Below, piece by piece: positions 41,513-50,879 of a stretch of 64,000 bases of DNA (position 1 is the stretch's first letter; the number at the start of each line of letters is the position of its first letter). Below the pieces are notes generated by a model. That model was not told the DNA's origin and searched no databases. It saw only the letters and a program-made list of their open reading frames with translations. The stretch spans positions 149,628 to 213,627 of the forward strand of contig JAWKZP010000009.1 in NCBI GenBank assembly GCA_041395905.1, read 5' to 3'. Origin of the DNA: UBA7803 sp041395905. Its GTDB lineage: Bacteria > Pseudomonadota > Gammaproteobacteria > Pseudomonadales > Azotimanducaceae. A program made the translations under genes and the position numbers.

Positions 41513-42049
41513 ATGTGGCTGACCTGGGCCAACCTGCTCACGCTGGTGCGCGTGCTGCTGGTGCTGCCCACGGCGTTCGCCATCGGCAGCGCACAATGGT
41601 CGCTGGCGGCGGCCTGCTTCGGTCTGGCGGTGCTCTCGGATCTGCTGGACGGACCGCTGGCACGCGCCCTCGGTCACGACACGGCCCTGGGCGGGTTGCT
41701 CGATCACGCCACCGACGCGCTCTACGTCACCGTGACGCTGGCGGCCCTGGGGGCCGCGGGCCGCGTTCCCCTGGTGCTGCCGGTGCTGGTGATCGCCGCG
41801 TTCATTCAGTACACGCTCGATTCGCGCGCCCTGGCCGGTGAGCATCTGCGCACCAGCTGGCTCGGCCGGTGCAACGGCATCGCCTACTTCGTGCTCGTGG
41901 GTGCGGCAGTGCTGCCCGGCGGCATGGGACTGCACTGGCCCGGTGCCGACTCAGTCCGGGCGTTCGCCTGGCTGCTCGTGGCCACTACCGGCATCTCCAT
42001 GGCCGACCGTCTGCGGCACCTGTTCCTGCTGCGCAAGGCTGCCGAATAG
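41513..42049 (+). CDS. CDP-alcohol phosphatidyltransferase
   Basis: The 178-residue membrane protein has the full CDP-alcohol phosphotransferase motif: D43-x2-D46-G-x2-A-R-x8-G-x3-D64-x3-D68. Several transmembrane helices follow. Such enzymes attach an alcohol headgroup to CDP-diacylglycerol at the inner membrane. The alcohol cannot be deduced. The frame stays open upstream to 41405, but the first hydrophobic helix begins at ATG 41513. Its last 99 bases overlap the convergent membrane-protein gene on the other strand. Confidence 0.9.
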   Translation: MWLTWANLLTLVRVLLVLPTAFAIGSAQWSLAAACFGLAVLSDLLDGPLARALGHDTALGGLLDHATDALYVTVTLAALGAAGRVPLVLPVLVIAAFIQYTLDSRALAGEHLRTSWLGRCNGIAYFVLVGAAVLPGGMGLHWPGADSVRAFAWLLVATTGISMADRLRHLFLLRKAAE

Positions 42050-43021
42050 CTCGCGATTGGCCCGCGGCAGGAACAGCACGCCGATGAGCGCGTTGAAGCT
42101 CACGAAGAAGGTGTGCATCACCAGCGAGAACACGCCCACCTCGGGATAGTCGGGAAACAGGATCGTCCAGAACAGCAGCGCCCCCGCATGAAAGGGTAAC
42201 GGCAGAGCGGCTGCGAGGAAGATCACGGGCAGAAACGCCAGCATCTGGGCGAAGCTGACGTCGACGTTGAACAGTTGCAGGGCCAGCGTGTACACGGCGA
42301 TGGCGCCCATCAGGTTCGGCGCCTTGAACAGCAGGATCAGCAGGTACTGAAGCGGCCGCGCCTCCCGGAAGGCACGCACGATCGGGCGTTCGCGCAGCTT
42401 CCAGCCCGGCAGCAGATGACCGCGGAAGTAGGCGATGTGCAGCGGCAGGTAGATCAGCGCGACCACGAACACCGCCGGCAGGATCAGATCCAGCGGCAGC
42501 TGGCTGGACGCCTGCTGCACGATCTCGTAGCCGCCGATGACTCCGATGGAGGAGAAGATCAGCAGCTGGTAGATCTCCATCAGACCCAGCAGCAGCATGC
42601 TGGATATTGCCTCCCACGCCGGAACGCCATAGCGCCGATACAGGTAGAGCGACATGGCGCCCTTGCCCACCTGCTCGTTGACCAGCGACAGGATGTAGGC
42701 GCTTGCGCGGATGGGCAGAATGTTTCTCAGCCGCAGCTGCGGCGCATTGAACCAGCGCACCACCCGCCAGGTCGCGTGCGCGTCGATCAGAAAGAACACC
42801 ACCGAGTACGGGATCATCAACGCAAGCCAGGCCAGCCAGTTGGCCTCGCCGAAAAAGCGGGCCAGATACTCGGCCAGAGTCATGCCCTCCCGGGCGGCCG
42901 CGCCGGCGGTGCGGCCGTAGACCAGGTAGAAACAGGCGAACGTCAGCAGCCAGGTGGCAATCCGGAACAGCGGGCCGGACTTCTTCCGTGCGCCCGCTGC
43001 CTCCGGCTCTGAGTGTGCCAA
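41951..43021 (-). CDS. Polytopic membrane protein, flippase/LPG-synthase-like
   Basis: The product (about 356 residues) has roughly eight transmembrane helices, from IATWLLTFACFYLVYGR to FSLVMHTFFVSFNALIGVLFLP. The layout resembles the LPG-synthase transmembrane domain (UPF0104/YbhN-type), with an LVNEQVGKGAMSLYLYRR segment between helices. The likely start is TTG 43021. The antisense overlap with the CDP-alcohol gene is about 99 bases. The combination with a phosphatidyltransferase suggests lipid metabolism or transport, which is inferred only. Confidence 0.7.
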   Translation of the reverse strand: MAHSEPEAAGARKKSGPLFRIATWLLTFACFYLVYGRTAGAAAREGMTLAEYLARFFGEANWLAWLALMIPYSVVFFLIDAHATWRVVRWFNAPQLRLRNILPIRASAYILSLVNEQVGKGAMSLYLYRRYGVPAWEAISSMLLLGLMEIYQLLIFSSIGVIGGYEIVQQASSQLPLDLILPAVFVVALIYLPLHIAYFRGHLLPGWKLRERPIVRAFREARPLQYLLILLFKAPNLMGAIAVYTLALQLFNVDVSFAQMLAFLPVIFLAAALPLPFHAGALLFWTILFPDYPEVGVFSLVMHTFFVSFNALIGVLFLPRANRELFGSLAQQEQVPQTVGHGDAGSGHEQPGERPD

Positions 43022-43041
43022 GTCGCGCTGCCCCCGCCCGA

Positions 43042-44274
43042 TCAACCCAGGCGCTCGTAGACCATGCGCTTGAAATCGTGACTGAACGGATGCCAGAAGC
43101 CGGGCATGCGCTGAGTCATGCACACCCCGGCAATGCCTGCACGCGGGGCCATCCAGCTGTGCGTCCCGGCCATGCCACCCCAGTGGTACTCGTCGGTCGC
43201 CGACTCGGGCTCGTCCGGCGCGGGCGCCTGCTTGATGGCGAACCCCAGACCGAACACGGTTGCGGACATCTCCCACATGGGAAAGCGCACGCCTACTCCG
43301 TCCGGGAGCTGGTTGGTGCGCATCAGCGACAGCGTCTCCGGCTTGAGCAGCCGTACACCCTGCCACTCGCCGCCATTGATGATCGCGCGCAGGAAGGTCA
43401 CATAGTCAGCTACGGTCGACACCAGCCCGCCGCCCCCGGAGAGCATGGCCTTCGGGCGGCTGTAGCTGCCCTCGCGGGGATCGTCGGCCTTCACCAGCCC
43501 GCCTTTCATGGGCGTAAACAGATCCACCGGCGCGTACATGGTGGTGAACCGATCCTGCTTTTCCGCAGGTACGTGAAAGTCCGTGTCCACCATGCCCAGG
43601 GGGCCGAAGATCCGGGCTTTCAGGAACTCATCGAATCGTTGCCCCGACAGTACTTCGACGACCCGGGCCGTAACGTCGGTGGCGAAGCTGTAGCGCCAGT
43701 CGGTGCCCGGCTGGTAAGCCAGCGGCAGACCGGCGAGCTGATCGCACAAATGTTCCAGCGTGCTGTCGGCATTGGCGAGCGCGTTGATGCCGGCACTGAT
43801 GTAGAGCTGATCGATTACCGAGGTGGGCTCGATGAACCCGTAGGACAGTCCGGCGCTGTGGCTCAGCACCTGGCGCATGGTGATGGGTGAGCGCGCCGGT
43901 TCCAGATCGCGCCCATCGCGGGCGCCGGCTTTGAGCACCTGCACGTCAGCGAACGCCGGGAGGATCTCTGCCAGCGGCGTATCCAGCTGAAAACGCCCTT
44001 CCTCGTAGAGCATCATGGCCGCCACCGACGTGACGATCTTGGTGTTGGAATACATGCGGAAGATCGCGTCGCTGCGCAGAGGCTCGCGGCTTTCCAGGTC
44101 CATGTAGCCGAACGTCCGGTAATCCAGCACGTCGGTGCCGCGCAGCACCAGGGCGACGCAGCAGGACAGGATGTCCTGATCAACGTACCACTGCATGCGC
44201 TCATGCAGCTCGGAAAAATCGACGTCATTCGAGATGGGGGTCAAGCGCTTGATGATCGGCTCCGAAGGTTCCAA
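43042..44274 (-). CDS. Serine hydrolase, beta-lactamase class C-like (esterase type)
   Basis: The 410-residue protein has the beta-lactamase/DD-peptidase fold. The SxxK motif is in FRMYSNTKIVTSVAA, the second motif is YSF (in DWRYSFATDVTARVVE) and the WGG (third-box equivalent) is in YHWGGMAGTHSW. The lack of a standard KTG box makes it more like EstB esterases than antibiotic-resistance enzymes. No signal peptide is evident. Its stop is 20 bases upstream of the membrane-protein TTG on the same strand. Confidence 0.88.
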   Translation of the reverse strand: MEPSEPIIKRLTPISNDVDFSELHERMQWYVDQDILSCCVALVLRGTDVLDYRTFGYMDLESREPLRSDAIFRMYSNTKIVTSVAAMMLYEEGRFQLDTPLAEILPAFADVQVLKAGARDGRDLEPARSPITMRQVLSHSAGLSYGFIEPTSVIDQLYISAGINALANADSTLEHLCDQLAGLPLAYQPGTDWRYSFATDVTARVVEVLSGQRFDEFLKARIFGPLGMVDTDFHVPAEKQDRFTTMYAPVDLFTPMKGGLVKADDPREGSYSRPKAMLSGGGGLVSTVADYVTFLRAIINGGEWQGVRLLKPETLSLMRTNQLPDGVGVRFPMWEMSATVFGLGFAIKQAPAPDEPESATDEYHWGGMAGTHSWMAPRAGIAGVCMTQRMPGFWHPFSHDFKRMVYERLG

Positions 44275-44578
44275 CAGACGTCCACGATTCTACGGTTTTT
44301 TGCCCGCTGACGGGAACGTTATGTGGCAATCCTCGACCGGGTCTGACCGCCCCGGCATCAGCGCTTATCGCATCCACCACACTCGTGCCGGCTGCTTATG
44401 AGAAATCGTGATTTCTAATAGGCGGGGCGGGGCCGTAGGATGAACTCGTGGCGGATCCTTCTGCTTCATTCAGTCGATGAAACATTGCTGACAAGCTAAC
44501 GTACGAAGAATAGTCAGAACGGATCCGCCACTCTTTCATTGCCTGCTCGTCTTTGCGCGCCCTCCGCGCGCCTCCGCG
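44275..44578. other. Noncoding gap with palindromes
   Basis: No gene is seen. A 7-bp palindrome with a 2-base centre (AGAAATC/GATTTCT) lies at 44401-44416. A larger imperfect inverted repeat has 11-bp arms at 44448-44458 and 44521-44531, with further complementary TTCTG/CAGAA bases separated by a one-base bulge. The loop of this repeat is relatively AT-rich. It may be a remnant of a small mobile element or a long-range hairpin. Confidence 0.6.
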
Positions 44579-45820
44579 CTAGGACTGCGACGAACCCAGT
44601 AGCCTGAAGGTCACGCCGGCATGCTCGTTCAGCCGCGCGAGCAGTGCGTCACCCATGGCAACGGCCGGTGTCAGCACGCCGCCGGCAGAGGTGAGCGGAT
44701 CCTTCGCCAGGCAGACGGCGCTTTCCGCAAGCATCTTCGAGGTCGAGCCGTAGCCCGGATCGCGGTCTCCACGGACTTCCGCGCGCAGGTTGCAGGTAGG
44801 GTCCGTCGGGTGGCGCGCGAGCAGCTCGATGACGTAGTAGCCGGATTCCCGCGTGGCCTCAGTCGGGCCTTCGCCCGGCTTCGGCAGCATGCGCGCGAGC
44901 ACGCGCCGCAACGGGGCAAAGCCGGCCGCCGCGGTGAACGCCGCGCTGCCGGTGCTGATCGCCGCCGCAAGTGGAAACCCGAACACGCCGAACGGGGTGA
45001 GGGTGCCTTCGTCGTAACGGAACTCGTGGCCAAAAGCGTAGCCGAGCAGCGCGTTGGTCCGGCGCACGACCTTGGTGTTGATGGTCGCCATGACGAAGGG
45101 CGTCACCCAGGCATCAAAATCCTGATCGAAGAACGGCAACACGCGCTCCGGACCGTCCAGGCCACGCCGCTGCCCTTCGGGATTGAGGCCGTACGGATCC
45201 TCGATCAGCCGGCGCAGCGAGGGATCGCGTTCCGCCTCATCGAGCATGTTGAGCATGCTGGCGATGGTACCGCCGCTGAAACCGCCCTTGAACGCCCGGG
45301 CCCGATAGCTCACCGAGCGGGCCGGGACGCCATGCCGCGCGCGCATGGCCTGCTGCACGAACCACACGCCCATGTCGGAAGGAATGCTGTCGAAACCGCA
45401 GGTGTGGACGATGCGCGCGCCGCTGGCGCCCGCCGGAGCGTGGAAGCGGTCGATCATCTCGCGCATCCATTGCACCTCGCCGGTCAGGTCGCAGTAGTGC
45501 GTGCCCTGATGCGCGCAGGCGGCCACCAGATTGCTGCCGTAGAGCGCGTAGGGCCCCACCGTGGAGCAGACGACGCGGGTGCGCGCCGCCAGCACATCGA
45601 GCAGCACGCGATCGTCGCTGTCGCCGATCACCAGCGGCAGCGATGCCGCCGCGGCACCCAGGGATCCGCGCAGCTCCTCCAGCTTGCGCTCGTTGCGCCC
45701 GGCGATCGCCCAGCGCAGCTCGCCACCGACGCCGTATCGGCGCAGCAGGTATTCTGCCACCAGGCGCCCGGTGAACCCGGTTGCGCCCCAGACCACGACG
45801 TCGAATTCGCGCTGGTTCAT
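44579..45820 (-). CDS. Saccharopine-dehydrogenase-like (trans-acting enoyl reductase) family protein
   Basis: The 413-residue product has an N-terminal Rossmann motif VVVWGATGFTGRLVAEYLLRRYG. Family segments follow: VVCSTVGPYALYGSNLVAACAHQGTHYCDLTGEVQWM and IVHTCGFDSIPSDMGVWF. The family includes mycobacterial trans-acting enoyl reductase and saccharopine dehydrogenase-like oxidoreductases, whose substrate varies. ATG 45820 has GGGAG upstream. It starts 15 bases after the amidase stop on the same strand. Confidence 0.87.
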   Translation of the reverse strand: MNQREFDVVVWGATGFTGRLVAEYLLRRYGVGGELRWAIAGRNERKLEELRGSLGAAAASLPLVIGDSDDRVLLDVLAARTRVVCSTVGPYALYGSNLVAACAHQGTHYCDLTGEVQWMREMIDRFHAPAGASGARIVHTCGFDSIPSDMGVWFVQQAMRARHGVPARSVSYRARAFKGGFSGGTIASMLNMLDEAERDPSLRRLIEDPYGLNPEGQRRGLDGPERVLPFFDQDFDAWVTPFVMATINTKVVRRTNALLGYAFGHEFRYDEGTLTPFGVFGFPLAAAISTGSAAFTAAAGFAPLRRVLARMLPKPGEGPTEATRESGYYVIELLARHPTDPTCNLRAEVRGDRDPGYGSTSKMLAESAVCLAKDPLTSAGGVLTPAVAMGDALLARLNEHAGVTFRLLGSSQS

Positions 45821-45835
45821 CTGCAACGCTCCCGA

Positions 45836-47404
45836 TCAGAGGTAGCGGGCGGAGTTGGGCGCCCAGCGGTCCGCCCAGGGCCGCGCCTGCTCGAGCTGGT
45901 AGGCCAGCTGCAGCAGCAGCGCATCCTGTCCCCGCGGCGCCATGAAGTGGCTGCCAACCGGCAGACCCCCCGCGGTCCAGGCGAGCGGTACCGACATGGC
46001 ACACTGGCCCACCAGGTTGGCCAGCGGGGTGTAGGACACGTACGCCAGAACATCCTGATACATCGGAGCAAACGGCGCCACCGGCGACTGCTCGCCGATC
46101 CGCGCCGGCGGTGTGCTCAGCACCGGGCTCAACAGCACATCGCAATCACCGAAGATGCGCGGGTCACGCCCCAGCGCGTTGAGCCATTCGAGGGAGGCGG
46201 CCACGCGCTCCGGCGTACGCTCGTCACCCATGGCGGCAAGCCCCAGTGTCCAGGGCTCGAGCACCAGTTCCGGGTCCAGCCCGCGCGCGCGGGCACGGTC
46301 GCGCTCGCTCTTTGCGAACTGCGTCCACAGCGACATGAAGTGATCCATCATCAGCGCGCCATCGAAAGGGAAGCGCCAGGGCTCGACCCGGTGACCCAGA
46401 TCCTCGAGCAGCGCGCCGGTGGCCGTCACGGCGGCGGCCACCTCCGCATGCGGTGCGCGACCGAAGTGATCGGCGACGATCAACCCGACCCTGAGCGGCC
46501 GGGTCAGGGGCTCTGAAACCAGGCCCACGGCATCGGCGCCCGGATTTTCATAGATCGAGAGCATCAGCGCGGAGTCGCGCACGCTGCGTGAAAGGGCGAG
46601 CTTGACGGAAAGCCCCTCCGGCAACGCGCTGCCCGAGCCCCGCACCCGGCCCATGCCGGGCTTGAGCCCGAACACGCCGCAGTTGCTCGAGGGGATGCGG
46701 ATGCTGCCGCCGCCGTCGCTGCCGCTGGCCACCGGCAGCATGCCCGCGGCCACCGCAGCGCCCGCGCCGCCGCTGGAGCCACCGGGACTGTGGGCCAGCG
46801 ACCAGGGATTTCGGGTCGGCCCGGTGAGCACGCTTTCCGTCGACCCGATCAGGCCGAACTCCGGCGTCGCGGTCTTGCCGATGACGTTCATGCCGGCCGC
46901 GCGACAGGCGCTCACGGTGACGTCGTCTTCGCTGGGCACGAAGCCCCGATACAGGCGCGAGCCCATCTGCATGGGCATGCCGGCAACCGCGGCGAGATCC
47001 TTGACCAGGTAGGGCACGCCGAACAGCGGCCCCACCGGGGCACCGCCACCGGCAAGCTGCTCGGTCTGCAGCCGGGCCCGGTCCATGGCGCGCTGATAAT
47101 CGTGGGCCACCACCGCGTTGATCACCGGATTGACCCGCTCGATGCGTTCGATGGTCGCTTCGAGCAACTCCACCGGCGACAGCTCGCCGCGGCGGATGAG
47201 CGCCGCCTGGGCGGTGGCGTCGAGATCGAGCGGAACCGCTTCGCTGGCGGTGGCCTGCCCGCGTACCGCAGCGCTGCTGCAGGCGCCGAGCCCGAGCCCG
47301 GCGCTCACGCTGCCGACGGCGGCAACGAAGCCGCGCCGGGTCACCCCTGCTGATCCAACCCCCACGGCTTCCACCCCGCTGTCCGCGTCACCGGATTGCG
47401 CCAT
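45836..47404 (-). CDS. Tat-exported amidase
   Basis: The 522-residue amidase-signature enzyme has a twin-arginine signal (TRRGFVAAVGSVSAGLGLGAC), so it is probably exported folded, perhaps lipidated at Cys42. The Ser-cisSer-Lys triad is visible: Lys in YLVKDLA, and serines in SPGGSSGGAGAAVAAGMLPVASGSDGGGSIRIP. It hydrolyses amide bonds in an unknown substrate. It is divergent from an LLM-class oxidoreductase. Confidence 0.9.
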   Translation of the reverse strand: MAQSGDADSGVEAVGVGSAGVTRRGFVAAVGSVSAGLGLGACSSAAVRGQATASEAVPLDLDATAQAALIRRGELSPVELLEATIERIERVNPVINAVVAHDYQRAMDRARLQTEQLAGGGAPVGPLFGVPYLVKDLAAVAGMPMQMGSRLYRGFVPSEDDVTVSACRAAGMNVIGKTATPEFGLIGSTESVLTGPTRNPWSLAHSPGGSSGGAGAAVAAGMLPVASGSDGGGSIRIPSSNCGVFGLKPGMGRVRGSGSALPEGLSVKLALSRSVRDSALMLSIYENPGADAVGLVSEPLTRPLRVGLIVADHFGRAPHAEVAAAVTATGALLEDLGHRVEPWRFPFDGALMMDHFMSLWTQFAKSERDRARARGLDPELVLEPWTLGLAAMGDERTPERVAASLEWLNALGRDPRIFGDCDVLLSPVLSTPPARIGEQSPVAPFAPMYQDVLAYVSYTPLANLVGQCAMSVPLAWTAGGLPVGSHFMAPRGQDALLLQLAYQLEQARPWADRWAPNSARYL

Positions 47405-47583
47405 CTGCTCCCCCTGTCAGCACCGCCCACCCATCGGGCCGTTACCGGACAATGGTCACCCGCGTCCGCGTCCGGAGCAAGGCCGTACCGCAGCCTGCCG
47501 TGACCAGCCTGCGCAAGCCCGGGTAAACTCCTCCGCAGAACACGGGTTGCCGGTCGCCGGCATACAATCGGGGGGAACCAAAG

Positions 47584-48630
47584 ATGCGCATTTCCACGCT
47601 GCTGAGCTACGCGGGAGGCTTCAAGGAAGCGGTCAGGGAGGTGCAGACGCTGGAAAAAGCAGGCCTCGACGTGGTCTGGGTACCGGAGGCGTACTCGTTC
47701 GATGCGCCCAGCGCCATGGGCTACCTGGCCGCGAGCACCGAGCGGGTAACCATCGCCTCGGGCATCCTGCCCATCTACTCGCGCACCCCGTCGCTGCTGG
47801 CAATGACCGCAGCCGGTATCGACTCGCTGTCGGACGGGCGCTGCATGCTGGGCCTGGGCGCTTCGGGCCCGCAGGTCATCGAGGGATTTCACGGGGTTCC
47901 GTACACGGCGCCGGTGCCGCGCATCCGCGAGATCATCGAGATCTGCCGCCAGGTCTGGCGTCGCGAGCCGGTGCGCCACGACGGGCGCTACTATCAGATC
48001 CCGCTGCCGCAGAACCAGGGCACCGGCCTCGGCAAGCCGCTGAAGCTCATCAACCATCCCGTGCGCGATGAGATACCCATTGCCATCGCCGCACTGGGCG
48101 CCAAGAGCGTCGCCATGACCGCAGAGCTGGCGGACGCCTGGCTGCCCGCCTTCTACACCGCCGAGGCCGCCGGAGCCGTATGGGGGGAGGCGCTCGCCGC
48201 CGGCGCAGCCAGCCGCGATCCCGGCCGGGCGCCGCTGGAGATCTTCGCCGGCGGCGCGGTCGCCATCGGCGAGGGCCTGGAGGATCTGCGCAACCGCGCC
48301 CGCCCCCAGATCGCGCTGTACGTCGGCGGCATGGGCGCACGCAGCAAGAACTTCTACAACGACATCTTCGCCCGCTCCGGTTACGCCGACGAGGCCCGCA
48401 CCATTCAGGACCTGTACCTGGCCGGGGACAAGAAGGCGGCGGAGGCGGCGATTCCGGACAGCTATCTGGCCCGCAACTCCCTCATCGGGCCAGAGGGTTT
48501 CGTTCGCGAACGCCTGCAGGCGCTGCGCGAATCCGGCGTGACGGCCCTGAACGTGAGCTTCGTCGGCGCAAGCGCGGCTGAGCGGCTGGCCAACTGCGAG
48601 AAGCTGCGCAACCTGGTGGACAGCCTGTAA
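47584..48630 (+). CDS. LLM-class flavin/F420-dependent oxidoreductase
   Basis: The 348-residue TIM-barrel enzyme has the luciferase-like start RISTLLSYAGGFKEAVREVQTLEKAGLDVVWVPEAYSFDAPS. It also has TIASGILPIYSRTPSLLAMTAAGIDSLSDGRCMLGLGASGPQVIEGFHG. These enzymes use F420 or FMN. The cofactor cannot be decided from sequence; the F420-type signature is common in actinobacteria but also seen in some proteobacteria. Divergent from an amidase. Confidence 0.87.
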   Translation: MRISTLLSYAGGFKEAVREVQTLEKAGLDVVWVPEAYSFDAPSAMGYLAASTERVTIASGILPIYSRTPSLLAMTAAGIDSLSDGRCMLGLGASGPQVIEGFHGVPYTAPVPRIREIIEICRQVWRREPVRHDGRYYQIPLPQNQGTGLGKPLKLINHPVRDEIPIAIAALGAKSVAMTAELADAWLPAFYTAEAAGAVWGEALAAGAASRDPGRAPLEIFAGGAVAIGEGLEDLRNRARPQIALYVGGMGARSKNFYNDIFARSGYADEARTIQDLYLAGDKKAAEAAIPDSYLARNSLIGPEGFVRERLQALRESGVTALNVSFVGASAAERLANCEKLRNLVDSL

Positions 48631-48686
48631 CCCCGGCAGCGGTCGATCCGTTCGAACCTTCCCGGTTTGCGCACGTCCAATCTGAC

Positions 48687-49280
48687 ATGAGCAGCCAACG
48701 TCAGCGCACGGCAGGCACCACGCGCGCGGGTTCCGGGCGGCGGTTCGGCGCCCTGCTGGTGGCGCTGGCGGTACTGGCGAGCGCGGCCCAGGCGCGCGAT
48801 CCCGCGGCTTCGCTGCTCGGCCGCTGGACCCTCGACGACGCCCTGACCCGTGCCGTCCAGCCGCAGCAGGCACAGCGCAAGAGCGGGTTCGGCAACCTGC
48901 GCATGCCCACGGTGAGCGTCAACGGCATCCCCCTGCCGGGCAGCAGCGCTGCGCCGCCTCCGGTGACCGGGAGCGCGGTGGACCCGAAGGTGCTGCGCTG
49001 CACCGCGATGACCATCGAGCCGGTGGGCGACGATCTGCTGCTGACCTACGCGGGAGAAGGCAGCGAGCAGCTGGCGACGGGCAAGGTGCAGGGCGTGCGC
49101 ACGCGCTGGAAGCCGGCACGGGCTCCGATGCGGCTCACCTCCAGCTACGAGACCACCACACGCAAGGTCGGCAAGACCTTCGAGCTGCGCGATGACGGAA
49201 CCCTGCTGGTGACGGTGAAGCTGGATCCGAACGACGGCCCCGCAGTGCTGCACAGGCGCGTGTTTCGACGCGCCGACTGA
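48687..49280 (+). CDS. Exported hypothetical protein, 197 aa
   Basis: The product has a signal-like segment (FGALLVALAVLASAAQA) followed by RDPAASLLGRWTLDD. A beta-rich domain follows, with repeated strand-like stretches (DLLLTYAGEGSEQL, TFELRDDGTLLVTVKLD). It probably resides in the periplasm. I do not recognise the family. It lies 56 bases after the LLM gene and 75 before an amidase, on the same strand. Confidence 0.6.
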   Translation: MSSQRQRTAGTTRAGSGRRFGALLVALAVLASAAQARDPAASLLGRWTLDDALTRAVQPQQAQRKSGFGNLRMPTVSVNGIPLPGSSAAPPPVTGSAVDPKVLRCTAMTIEPVGDDLLLTYAGEGSEQLATGKVQGVRTRWKPARAPMRLTSSYETTTRKVGKTFELRDDGTLLVTVKLDPNDGPAVLHRRVFRRAD

Positions 49281-49355
49281 ACTCCCGCCCCGGCCGCACC
49301 GGCGTTACCATGTACCGACCACCCGGGGGGGTGAGCACGTGGGGGGCGAAGACCG

Positions 49356-50792
49356 ATGACACCGGATGAATACAGGGCCCGTGACGGGCTCGGCCTGGCG
49401 GAGCTGGTGCGCAGCAGAGAGGTGAGCACTGCAGAGCTGCGCGCCGTCGCACTGGCCCTGATCGCGGAGCGCAATCCGGCGCTCAACGCGGTTCTGGAGG
49501 TGCTGCCGTCGGGTCAGCCGCCGGTACCAGCCGGCGCGCCGTTCGAGGGGGTGCCCTTCCTCATCAAAGAGCTGGTGCTGCACGCCGCGGGCGCGCCCAG
49601 CCGCGGCGGTTCGCGCTTCGCACCGGCTGTGCCCATGACCAGCGACACCAGTCTCATGGCACGGTTTCGAACCGCCGGGCTGCAGCTCGTCGGCACGACC
49701 CAGACGCCCGAATTCGGCTACAACGCCACCACCGAGCCGGTGGCGTTCGGCCCGGTGCACAACCCCTGGCGCAGCGGCTACAGTGCCGGCGGTTCCAGCG
49801 GCGGCTCGGCGGCCGCGGTGGCCGCCGGCCTGGTACCCATCGCCCACGCCAACGACGGCGGCGGCTCGATCCGCATTCCCGCCTCGTGCAACGGCCTGGT
49901 GGGTCTCAAGCCCACCCGCGACCGCACGCCCACCGGTCCCGACGCCAGCGATCCCCTGTTCGGCAACGCCATCGAGTTCGTCGTGACGCGCAGCGTGCGC
50001 GACTGCGCTGCGCTGCTCGACGCGGTGGCGGGTCCCGACGTCGGCGCGCCGCACATCATTGCGCCACCGGCGCAGCCGTTCAGCACGGCGCTCGCCGGCG
50101 CGCCGCGACGCCTGCGCATCGCGCTGATGACCGATTCGATTTTCGGCACCGCGCCGCACCCGGAGTGCGCACGGGCCGTCAGCAACACTGCGGCGCAACT
50201 GGCTGAGCTCGGTCACGACATCGTCACCGACAGGACGCTGTCGCTGAGCTGGGAGGAGTTCACGGAGAACATCAACGTCGTCTGGTGCGCCTTCGTCGCC
50301 CTCTCGGTGGACGCCTATGCCACCGCCAACGGCCGCGCCGCAGGGCCCGAAGACATCGAGGCGGTGACCCTGGCCTGCGCGGAGTTCGGCCGCAACCTGC
50401 GCGCGCCCGACATTCTTGCCGCGCTCGACTACCTCAATCGCATCAGTCGCCTCACCGGCGCCTGGTTTGCGGACATCGACGCGATGCTGACCCCAACTGT
50501 GGCCACGCCGCCACCCCGCCACGGCACGCTCGATCAGAACGCGACCGGGATGACGCCATTGCAGTGGACGCGCCAGACCTTTACCTACGCGCCGTACACG
50601 CCGCTGTTCAACGCCACCGGTCAGCCCGCCATCTCGCTGCCGCTGCACCTGACGGCAGACGGCCTGCCCGTGGGCGTGCAGCTGGCAGCGAACATGGGCG
50701 AGGAAGGACTGCTGCTGAACGTCGCCGGGCAACTCGAACAGACCAGCCTATGGCGAGCGGCAGCGCCGGGCACACCGGCGCAGCCGGTGTGA
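49356..50792 (+). CDS. Amidase (amidase-signature family)
   Basis: The 478-residue enzyme has the triad: Lys in FLIKELV and the serines in YSAGGSSGGSAAAVAAGLVPIAHANDGGGSIRIP. Unlike the amidase at 45836-47404 it has no export signal, so it should be cytoplasmic. Substrate unknown. GGGGGG and GAGCACG-type sequence precede the ATG. Two amidases flanking an LLM oxidoreductase suggest a catabolic pathway for an amide-containing compound. Confidence 0.9.
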   Translation: MTPDEYRARDGLGLAELVRSREVSTAELRAVALALIAERNPALNAVLEVLPSGQPPVPAGAPFEGVPFLIKELVLHAAGAPSRGGSRFAPAVPMTSDTSLMARFRTAGLQLVGTTQTPEFGYNATTEPVAFGPVHNPWRSGYSAGGSSGGSAAAVAAGLVPIAHANDGGGSIRIPASCNGLVGLKPTRDRTPTGPDASDPLFGNAIEFVVTRSVRDCAALLDAVAGPDVGAPHIIAPPAQPFSTALAGAPRRLRIALMTDSIFGTAPHPECARAVSNTAAQLAELGHDIVTDRTLSLSWEEFTENINVVWCAFVALSVDAYATANGRAAGPEDIEAVTLACAEFGRNLRAPDILAALDYLNRISRLTGAWFADIDAMLTPTVATPPPRHGTLDQNATGMTPLQWTRQTFTYAPYTPLFNATGQPAISLPLHLTADGLPVGVQLAANMGEEGLLLNVAGQLEQTSLWRAAAPGTPAQPV

Positions 50793-50879
50793 GGTCGGCA
50801 ACGGCAACCGGCGCCCGCGCGGGCGCCCGCCCAGTCCCGCTCTCCCGCTGACGCTGCGGCCGGGCCGCCCGGCTGGCGC

